From NCBI GenBank assembly GCA_010279815.1, contig QEOQ01000212.1, positions 211,502-275,501 of the forward strand: 64,000 nucleotides of DNA, written 5' to 3'. Under the pieces are notes generated by a model. That model worked only from the letters and a program-made list of their open reading frames with translations, was not told the DNA's origin and did not search any database. A program made the position numbers and the translations under genes. This DNA comes from Brachionus plicatilis (Eukaryota; Rotifera; Eurotatoria; Ploima; Brachionidae). Below are positions 46,298 to 55,755 of this stretch, in pieces; the first letter of the stretch is position 1; every line of letters begins with the position of its first letter.

Positions 46298-46620
46298 TGA
46301 GCAGAAAAACAAAAAAACTAAGTTCACAAGGTTGCAAACCAACAAGGAAATACTCCGTATTATACATCCTGCAATCAGCCACTATGCATTAAAAAAAAGA
46401 TTTGTCAGAGCTACAGCACAAACCAGATCTAGCACAATTACCTGAAAAACAAAACGAAAATCATGAACAGTCTGTGTAAAATAATCAACTCGAAGATTCG
46501 ATATAATGAAAAGAACGGGAACAAACAATTGTTAAACAGCAAAAAAAAACAAGGATTGCTGCATATCAGCCAGCAAATACATACGAGTTGAGAAACAAGA
46601 AAAAGAAAAAAACTCTTTAT
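46298..46620 (+). pseudogene. Probable gypsy 3' remnant right of the Tc1 insertion
   Basis: Fragmentary plus-strand reading frame with a basic end (RIAAYQPANTYELRNKKKKK) like the tails of retroelement proteins. No conserved integrase motif is visible. Inferred mainly from position, since the gypsy RNase H fragment is cut by the Tc1-like element just to the left. Confidence 0.3.
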
Positions 46621-46624
46621 TTTA

Positions 46625-49600
46625 AAAGGCCTAAAATTAAACAGCTCAAAATTTTATTCAAACATCAATTTTAGTTTTTTGAATTGAATAAAAGACCAAA
46701 AACATGTTTTATGCTGCAAACATGTCTTGCAATAAAAATTAATTATTTTTTAACTTCTTTAAAGCCCATTAAAATATACTTAAAAGTCTCATGAAAAAAT
46801 AAAATCTTAAATGGCCAAAAATGACTTCTTTTTTTTTTTAATTCCAATTGACCTTTGCTGAGCCCTTTGGGTCTATGCGATCTGGGAGATCCAGACCAGA
46901 TGGTCAATTGAGTTTATTAAATAGGAATTAAAAAAAAATATATATATAAAAGCGTAAGTGAAATAGACATCAATTATTTGTGTTAGTTTTTCAATTTTTT
47001 GACAATTCTTTATAATATAATAATGTAAAAAATATAATTAAGATAAAAATTTGAATAAAATTTTTTTTTCCCCAACAAATTTACAGTTCAAATAATTAAA
47101 TTGAGAAAAATTATCTTAAAATGACAGTAAAGTAATTTTTACATTATTTTTCGCCCAATTCAAGAATAAATCACAGCTTAAGTTAATGGTACGAATATAA
47201 ATATGATTAATAAATCTAGAGAAAAAATGCTCAAATGTGTTTTCGCCAAAATTATTATATTTTTAAATTGAAGGTTGATAGAACTCATTTTCATTCCGTA
47301 GTTCGTAGATTTATTTTACCAAAAATTCAATTGTTCCTTTACAAAAAGATAAAGAAAATTTTTGGCAAAATTTAAGTTTTAAAGAATGATCAAAAAACTT
47401 AGCAAATTTTGCGATTTTTTAAATTGAAAAATAAATTATTAAAACTTTTGAAAATTGTATAAAATCAAATTAAAATTAAAAATTTTTTGACTGCTTTTTT
47501 AAATCTGAAATTTGTTCAAAAATTTTATTTTATTGTAAAGAAGATAAAAATTTCAGTGGATAGAATTTCAAAAAATTTTAGAATTAAAAAAAGGCTTAAT
47601 CTTTTAGGTGGTGACAAATTTTATTTTTTGAGTTCTACAATATGAGCAAACCAAGAAATATTTAGGAGCAAATTTTATCTAATTCTATCGGTCAGTAACT
47701 AAAATAATTTTAATGAGCATTTCGAAAAAACAATTCTAATTGGAACTGTTAGAATTATTCAGTTCTATTAAAGAAAAAATCATAAATCAAACTTTTCAAT
47801 GGCATGGTAATAATTTTTCTTTATATTTGCATTTATTTAATTTTTTTAATTAATCCGGCGTTCGGAATTAATTTAATTAAAATCGATATTTTTTAATTTG
47901 ATCTTTTTCTCCAATTAGTTATTTAGTTCAAATTCTAAATCAAGATTAAATTATTGAAAAAAAATTTATAATTTTATTGTGTAAATAGTTTACTATCGTT
48001 AATTGTGATAATATTTTATTATTTGTAAAATCTCATTTAAAACTCATTATATTTGTTTATCAAAGCAGACGTAATTTATCCAAAAAAAAAACAATAACAA
48101 TAATCAGGCATCAGCTATATTGACAATATTTTTCTGTAAAATTTTAACAGCAAGTTTTTTAAATATTGGAGTGAGAAATAATTAAAATTATAGAATTTTA
48201 ATTTCTAATTTTTCTTCTTTAATAAGGCAAAATAGACACACTCTGAATAAAACTTTCAAAATTATTTGAATTAAAAAAAATTTTATTAATTTTTACCACA
48301 ATCGATTGTGCCTTAGACTGTAAATTCTGCAATGGAATTAGATTACGCATTTAAAATATTTGATGAAATTGTTTTTTGTAAATAAAATTTCTCTTTACAT
48401 CATTAAAATAAATTTACTTTATAAAAATTCTACATGAATTTAAACTTTATTGTTTTATTGAAAAAATGCTCACCCATGGCACCCAAGACACTCAACTATT
48501 CACTTGATAAAGATAAAGACCAAAAAAAGAAAACGGTGTCGATTTATCTCGAATTTAGAAAGAAATTAAGTAATTTTTTTTTCAAACTAAAAAAAAATTA
48601 TTTTAACAATTAAAAAGTTTTTTAAATGGAATAATCTTTTGTATTTGAAAAGAATGTTTATCATAATAGAATCGTTTAATACGCTAAAATTTATTCGTTA
48701 CTGATAATAGTAAATTATTTCAGCTGAAGTTTAATTAGTTACAGAAAAAGTTTAAGATATGTTTGATCATTTTATACAACTGAATTTTGATCAAAAATTT
48801 TCATTGCCTTTATTAGCAAGAAAATATAAATTTTTAGAATAGAAATAGAAATAGACTCACTTTGAAAAGAATTTTCAAAATCATCAAAAAAGCTAATTTT
48901 TGTATTTTAAGCAAGATACATTTTTTTTGACTGATTTAAAAAATTTACATATCGTAGTAACAATCTGTTCAGTTAATTTTTGAAAATATTCGATAATTTT
49001 TTAATAAATTCTTTTTAACTCTTATAAAAATCTTTTGATGTTACCAGAACCATTTAGATCTAGCGCTGTTCTAGAGCAAATAAAATGTTCTAGATGATGT
49101 ATTTATATGATGTCAAAAAGATAGTTAGTAAAAAAATTACCTTTACCGCTTATCTTTTTAATAACTCTTAATAAAATAAAACCTTTTTTCAAGAGTAAAT
49201 ATCTGATAAAATGTCTTTTTTCATAGTCTTCTCTAAACATAATAAGAAAATATTGAATTTAAAATAAAAATTTATAAAATTAAAACTGAACAGTTTTATT
49301 ATTTTAATTCCTTTATTTTATTTGATATTTTTCTTTTTTATATATGAGGGATTTTTTTTTAATAATAAAGGTTAATATTTAATAGGAAGATTCATCTCTG
49401 AAAGTTTATTGCACATAATTTAAAGCTCATTTGGCATTTAAAAATAAAGGCAAACTATTATAACTATTTATGTTCGATTAGAGATTAACAAAATTTTATT
49501 TCCGTTTAGAATTTTCTTACTGAGTAAAATTTAAGAAAACTTTATTATTTTTTTATTAAATGTTAAGTCAAATCTTTAGTATACTATATTTTTTTTCAGG

Positions 49601-51560
49601 ACTGTAAAGTTTTTTCAATTAGATCGTTTCAATTCAGAAAAACTTTGACAATAAGAAATCTACTATGAATGAATGCAAAAACAAGCAGGCAATTACTACA
49701 TGAAAATTGTGTGACGGGCATCTAATAGTTAAAAGGCTATTTTGATTATATGTCCTGCCGTAAAATCATTTTTCCAAAAATGTAAGATGAAGTTTTTATT
49801 TTTTCAACTTATTAAAATAAAATTATTAAGTCATTTAAATGCTTTTAGAAAACAACGTCAAGCAATCTTTCAATTACTTTTTTCTCAGAGGAAAAAGTTT
49901 TCATATCCTTTTTTATCTTATTGTTTTTTACATTTTTTTTTCTAATTTACAATATTAACTTCAATTTTCATCATTATTACTTATATAGAATAATAAAAAA
50001 TTTCTCAAATAATGAAATTTTTTTAAAATTTTTTTCGAAATTCTTTCGATAATACCAGGTATTTTGCCTGAATTTGTTAATATTCTAAATAAATAATAAT
50101 AATGAAATTGAAGTGAATATTGTAAATTAGAAAAATAAAAGTAAAAAACAATAAGATAAAAAAGGATATGAAAACTATTTCCTCTGAGAAAAAAGTGATT
50201 GAAAGATTGCTTGACGTTGTTTTCTAAAAGCATTTAAATGACTTAATAATTAAGTTATATTTTAATAAGTTGAAAAAATAAAAACTTCATCTTACATTTT
50301 TGGAAAATGATTTTGGCAATTTTAAATGTATTTATATTCATAAAGCCAGGTTTATATGGTGAGAAAATCGAAGTTAATTTTAAAATGTTTAATGAACAAG
50401 AAATGATTTTAACTGGCGAAAATCACAATGAAGTTAAAGTGTTTGCAACTAAAAATCAATTTTTATGTGCATCTGAATGCTCGAAATTGAATGATTGCAA
50501 TACTGCAATGCTAAAGGACAGTATTTGTACAATTTTTAGAGATTGTTTAATTAATGAAAATAGAAAAAGCAGAGTAAATTCGATTATATTTGAAAAAAAA
50601 GAAAAATGCACATATAATTATTCAAATTTAACAAGTACATAAAATTTTTAACAAAAAAAAAGTAAATATTAATAAGTTTTTAGGTAAAGCGACATTCGTT
50701 GGTCATTCCAGCGATGTAACATCACTCGCAGTTCTTCAAAACGGTAATTTGGCAAGTGGATCATGGGATAAAAAAATAAAGATTTGGAATACAAGTGACG
50801 GAAATTTAAAAATGAATTTGTGTGGTCATTCAGCTGCTGTTTTGTCACTAGCAGTTCTTCAAAACGGTGATTTGGCAAGCGGATCACGGGATAATTCTAC
50901 CAAAATTTGGAATACAACTGACGGATCTGAAAAAATGAATCAGAATTATCATTCAAGCTGGGTAAATTCACTAGCAGTTCTTCAAAACGGGGATTTGGCA
51001 AGTGGATCTGCTGATACAACAATTAAAATATGGAATCCAAATAGTGGAACTTTAAATATGACTTTGTATGGTCATTCAGATCAAGTTGTGTCACTAACAG
51101 TTCTTCAAAATGGTGATTTGGCAAGTGGATCATGGGATCATAAAATAAAGATTTGGAATACAAGTGATGGAACTGAAAAAATGGCCTTGAATGGTCATTC
51201 ATTTGCAGTCTTGTCACTTGCAGTTCTTCTAAATGGTGATTTGGCAAGTGGATCTGCTGATAAAACAATTAAAATATGGAATTCAATTGATGGAACTGAA
51301 AAAATGGCCTTGAATGGTCATTCAGGTGATGTTTACTCACTTGCAGTTCTACAAAACGGTGATTTGGCAAGTGGATCTGCTGATAATACAATTAAAATAT
51401 GGAATTCAATTGATGGAACTGAAAAAATGGCCTTGAATGGTCATTCAGCTGTTGTTTTATCACTAGCAGTTCTTCAAAACGGTGATTTGGCAAGTGGATC
51501 TGCTGATTATACAATTAAAATATGGAGTTTTTTTTTATTTTAAAAAATTTAAAACTAAAT
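46625..51560 (+). repeat. Segmental duplication, copy 2
   Basis: Same orientation and gene content as 32255-38100, about 14 kb apart. It lacks the LINE fragment of copy 1 but has a small extra repeat at about 46833-46930 (CAATTGACC...GGTCAATTG). The non-coding sequence between 46931 and 50306 shows no gene; the open frames at 49742 and 49961 are low complexity. Confidence 0.8.
50307..51543 (+). CDS. Secreted PAN-like/WD40 seven-bladed propeller protein, copy 2
   Basis: Exons 50307-50634 and 50684-51543 are joined in phase 1 across a 49-bp intron (about 395 aa). Architecture is the same as the 36832 gene: signal peptide, PAN/apple-like Cys module, seven WD40 blades. The exon-1 protein differs at only a few residues near its end. 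Every blade keeps VLQNGDLASGS, or one residue different, while the residues after GH vary (SSDVT, SAAVL, SSWVN, SDQVV, SFAVL, SGDVY, SAVVL) along with those after SGS (WDKK, RDNS, ADTT, WDHK, ADKT, ADNT, ADYT). These are top-face and loop positions of a WD40 propeller. There are no frame breaks. Ligand binding outside the cell, possibly recognition, is inferred. Confidence 0.83.
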
Positions 51561-51801
51561 TTTTTTGCTTCTGTCTAGTATATGATTTGAAATACTTTCT
51601 TTTAAATTATTGTCAAAACTTTATGACTCTTTAGAAATCTTGCTTTTTTTAAATAAATAAATTGAGATACAGTGCTTCTTTAAAAGGTCCAGAATCGGAA
51701 TAAATTTAAAAATTAAAATAAAACATAAAAATAGCCACTCTTTCAATGAATCATGTCTTAGTTTTTGTCTCATGTTAGGAAAATTTGTTAAAAGCAGCGC
51801 A

Positions 51802-52948
51802 TGTCACTATGGATGCCTGTAAAAACAGCACCCATCAAAAAAGCGAAAAAAAAGCACCCTGTGTAAATCGCATTAAATATTATAAAATACCTTTTTTTTT
51901 TGATATATTTATTTCTAACAACCTCAATTTTAATAAACATCAATTTTTATATTAAAAAAATATTGTTATTATATAAAATTTTCAAGTTTTAAAATAATTT
52001 GTACATAACACTTTAAAACACCCTGAAACACCCTATTAAGTTTATAAAACACCCTGCAACACCCTTTTAATTCTGATAGAGGAGAAAAAGTTCTGCTTGG
52101 CAAATTATATTTCAAAAGGTCTGGACATGTAAAAACCCTATAAAAACCGCTAAAACAGGTTTAGACCGGATTTTTTAAAACACCCTGAATATTTTTTTTT
52201 TAAAAAGGTTTTTCAGTGAAAGAAACAACTTTTTTAGGGTTTCTGGGGTCAAGAAATACGATTCTGAGGTCGGTTTAACAAAATAAACTATTAATCATAA
52301 TTGAATTTTGACTTGGATATTTTAATGTTGATTCTAGGGTAACTTTTTTTGTAAATTTGTATCATAGCAAATCATTCAATGAAAATATATTTAAAAAAAT
52401 GCATGAACATAAATTCTAAACAAATTTAAATATAGGATCCAAGTCAAAATTCAATTATCTTATAGTGGGCTCTTGTGGGCCTGGATTGACTAAATCATGA
52501 TTAATAGTTTATTTTGTTAAACCGACCTCAGAATCGTATTTCTTGACCCCAGAAACCCTATTCAGGGTGTTTTAAAAAATCCGGTCTAAACCTGTTTTAG
52601 CGGTTTTTATAGGGTTTTTACATGTCCAGACCTTTTGAAATATAATTTGCCAAGCAGAACTTTTTCTCCTCTATCAGAATTAAAAGGGTGTTGCAGGGTG
52701 TTTTATAAACTTAATAGGGTGTTTCAGGGTGTTTTAAAGTGTTATGTACAAATTATTTTAAAACTTGAAAATTTTATATAATAACAATATTTTTTTAATA
52801 TAAAAATTGATGTTTATTAAAATTGAGGTTGTTAGAAATAAATATATCAAAAAAAAAAGGTATTTTATAATATTTATTGCGATTTACACAGGGTGCTTTT
52901 TTTTCGCTTTTTTGATGGGTGCTGTTTTTACAGGCATCCTGTCACTAT
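51802..52948. mobile_element. Long-TIR foldback element with 9-bp target duplication
   Basis: The element 51811-52939 (1129 bp) is bounded by the perfect direct repeat TGTCACTAT (51802-51810, 52940-52948). Its arms, 51811-52318 and 52437-52939, are near-identical complements starting GGATGCCTGTAAAAACAGCA, around a spacer of about 118 bp. The arms differ by a 47-bp insertion in the left (about 52190-52236) and a roughly 40-bp insertion in the right (about 52460-52500). Each arm has a cluster of ACACCCT motifs (52017-52065, mirrored at 52683-52738). The plus-strand frame at 52807-53079 crosses the right end and is not a gene. Long arms and a 9-bp site suggest a non-autonomous Mutator-like or Foldback element. 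Confidence 0.88.
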
Positions 52949-53748
52949 TCATAAAAGTAAGAATTGGCTTTATTTCTTTCCATTTACTTTTAAAAAATAA
53001 ATTAAAAACAACACTTTCAATACTTTTTCAAAATTGTATGAATATTTTTATTAAAGACGAAAAAATTCACAATATTTAAGATAAAATATTTTATTTTTAC
53101 TTAATTCGGTTGAAAAAATTTCCAATCTTAATTTAATAAAATAAAATTTTTGGAGGATTTTAAATTAACTGAAAAGAACTAAAATTCTCTCTACTTTTTT
53201 GATCAAAAGTTGCAAAAAATTGTTTGTAAAAAAGTTAAGGAAAAGTGGAAAATAATAAAATATTATATTAACAATTAGATTTTAAAATTTCCCTAAAATT
53301 TCGTTTTTTTCGATTAAATTTTGAAATTTTTTTTCACAAAATCTATCAAAAATATCCTTAATTTACAATATATATCTACATTTCCACAGTAATATGCTTT
53401 TTTTATATTTCCATAGTTTCCGTTAAAAAAAGATTAATTCATTTATCATAATAGCATCGAAATAATAAAAATATAAAATTTATATTTAGACCAAAATATC
53501 TACATAAAAATTTCTATTTTCGTTACTTTTACAACAAAAAATTTAAGTATTTAAAAGTATTAATATAAAAGCATCTCAAATCTTCAATTAATTGTAATTA
53601 CACCAGATAAAAAATTGAAAATTATTTTAAATCAGAAATTGAATTTTACTTTTTTAAAATTAATGATAATTAAAAATTTATTATTATTTTTTAATACGAG
53701 TTGATATTTTATTGTATTTTAAACAAAAATTATTAAATTTTAAATTTT
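52949..53748. other. AT-rich intergenic DNA, no gene seen
   Basis: A/T-run DNA downstream of the minus-strand SYCE2-like gene. No element ends detected. Confidence 0.5.
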
Positions 53749-54279
53749 TTACTGATTGAAAATTTTGTGTAATTGCTCAACTTCATTTGAAATTATTTTG
53801 ATTTCTTGCTCTAATTTTTTAATTCTATTTAGAGAATCAAATATATCTTCTAACTTTTTCTGGGCAGCTTTGGAATAATCTTCATATTTCACTCTCATTA
53901 TTTCAAGAACTCTGGTCTGAAATTGATTCAACTGGTCATTGAAACACTCCTGAAATTGTTCATGTATATTTTGGTCCTTTTCTCTTTTTTTATTGAGCCT
54001 TTGAATAATTTCACTCAACGCTTCAGAAAATTGAGCCGAATTAACATTTTCGAATTTAGACTTGAGTTCAGACCCTGAAGGCTCTGAATTATAGCTTGAT
54101 AAAGATGGCGGCGGTAAATTTCTTGCTTGACCAAAGTTTGATGATTCTTTGGAAACAAAATTTTCATTTAGATCTGTATTAATACTGGTTATTGAGTCCG
54201 TGCAGCTTTTCGGCAGCTCTGGAAATTTATTATTTAAAAAATTAGTAATATTCTTAGTGAAATCTTGGTTATCAACCAT
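53749..54279 (-). CDS. SYCE2: SYCE2-like synaptonemal complex central element protein
   Basis: Single exon, 176 aa, close to the length of vertebrate SYCE2. The first 75 residues are polar and Ser-rich. Residues about 80-174 form a continuous helical, coiled-coil-like region (SEALSEIIQRLNKKREKDQN, IHEQFQECFNDQLNQF, KKLEDIFDSLNRIKKLEQEI) whose pattern matches the conserved SYCE2 core: an Arg-x-KDxx motif near its start and a LExExK-x-IxxxVExLxK ending. SYCE2 forms fibres with TEX12 in the centre of the synaptonemal complex and is needed for meiotic synapsis. The start is the only upstream ATG in frame. The assignment rests on remembered family pattern, so another coiled-coil protein is possible. 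Confidence 0.6.
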   Translation of the reverse strand: MVDNQDFTKNITNFLNNKFPELPKSCTDSITSINTDLNENFVSKESSNFGQARNLPPPSLSSYNSEPSGSELKSKFENVNSAQFSEALSEIIQRLNKKREKDQNIHEQFQECFNDQLNQFQTRVLEIMRVKYEDYSKAAQKKLEDIFDSLNRIKKLEQEIKIISNEVEQLHKIFNQ

Positions 54280-55755
54280 TTTCGTATTTGATTTTAAAAA
54301 ATTTTAAATCTTTTTCAAATACTAAGACCGAAAAGCACATGTTTCCTCTCATAGTAGTTTAACGATAGAAAATGATGAAAATTATTCACCCAGTGCGTCC
54401 CTGATCGATCCCCGGTATGAGAAGTTTTTTTGTTCTATTCAAAAATTTCATAATTATTTTAACAAAATCTTAATAAAAAAATTTAGCTTTTTATTTTCGA
54501 TTTTAAAATTTTCAAATTTAAAAAAAAAATAAAAATGTTTATTAGAATTTTCAAAATAATAACTTTTTAACCATTCTTGTAGAATAAGATCTTATTAGCT
54601 AGGAATAAAAGCTTTAAAAAAAGACAATAATCAGCACAAATTTTAATTGTCTACAAATTAATTTTGTATCTAAATAAATGATTATAATATCTAAAAAATA
54701 AAATATAAATAATAAAAGTATATAATTTATTTTATTAATATATTATTTAATTAATACGGTTAAAAAAAATTAAAAAAAATAAAATAAAAAAATTTTTGAA
54801 AATAGTTGACAATGAGTTGCTTGTTAAACTGAAACTAGTATAGAAGTAGTTGATGTCTCACTTGCGCACATTTTTTTAGTTTTTTAATTTGAAGTTATTT
54901 TGGCTTAGAAGATAATTTTTCACAAAGAAGTAAATTCAGTTTTGTAAACTTTCACTAGTTTTTAAGTAATTGGAAATTGATGTTTTATTAGATGTTATAA
55001 TTAAGTATTAATTATTAATTAATTGATCAAAAATTCATGTGAGTTTTTACAGATTATTAATAATATATTTGAGAAATTAATTAAAAAATTGATAATTTTC
55101 TTTTGATACATTTAAAATCAAAAAAAAAAATGAATTAATTAAATTTGTATCACACTAAGTCACATAATATCATCTAATATTTTCTGATATAAAATAATAA
55201 GACCTGTTATCAACTATTATAGTTAAAAAAAAAATTTAATTTATTTTGAAATATAAATTATAAATTTTATATTAAAATATTCAAGGTCCTCTAAGTTCCT
55301 CTGTATCTTAATCCTTAAATTTAAATTAAAATATATTTCATATTTTTTTATTTATTATATAATAATAATAATTCTTTATTATTTGAAAATGTAAAAAAAA
55401 AAAAATTTTTAAAGAAAAATTTTTTTTTTAAAAACAGATTCGGGTCAGCTCAGAATGGATCAAAGTCCTTCTTTTCAGCCCAATGTAAATAATATTTTGT
55501 TTTATAATTTATAATACGAATGAGAAATTAAAAAAAAAAATTAATTTTAATTGAGCATAATTTTAAAAACGAATACAATAATTATGAATATTTTTACATA
55601 GAAATTTGAATTAAAGTTTAATCTAGTTACAGTGAATATTTGAATAAAAAATAAAAAATAAATAATTGTTATAAAATAGAATTAAAATTTTTTAGAAAAA
55701 ATAAAAGCTAAAAATATAAGGAAAAAAGAAGAAATTGTAGATTTTGTGTGTTTGT
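54280..55755. other. Intergenic DNA between SYCE2-like gene and LINE
   Basis: AT-rich. It contains a degenerate tRNA-related fragment at 55436-55485 (minus strand GGCTGAAAAGAAGGACTTTG, cf. 14845) and, next to 55755, the presumed LINE 3' UTR. No gene is seen. Confidence 0.45.

Noticed and set aside
50669..51268. Minus-strand repetitive frames opposite the WD40 repeats
   Set aside because: Their repetition simply mirrors the coding strand's blades.
52807..53079. 90-aa plus-strand frame
   Set aside because: It crosses the terminus and target duplication of the foldback element, so it cannot be a conserved gene.
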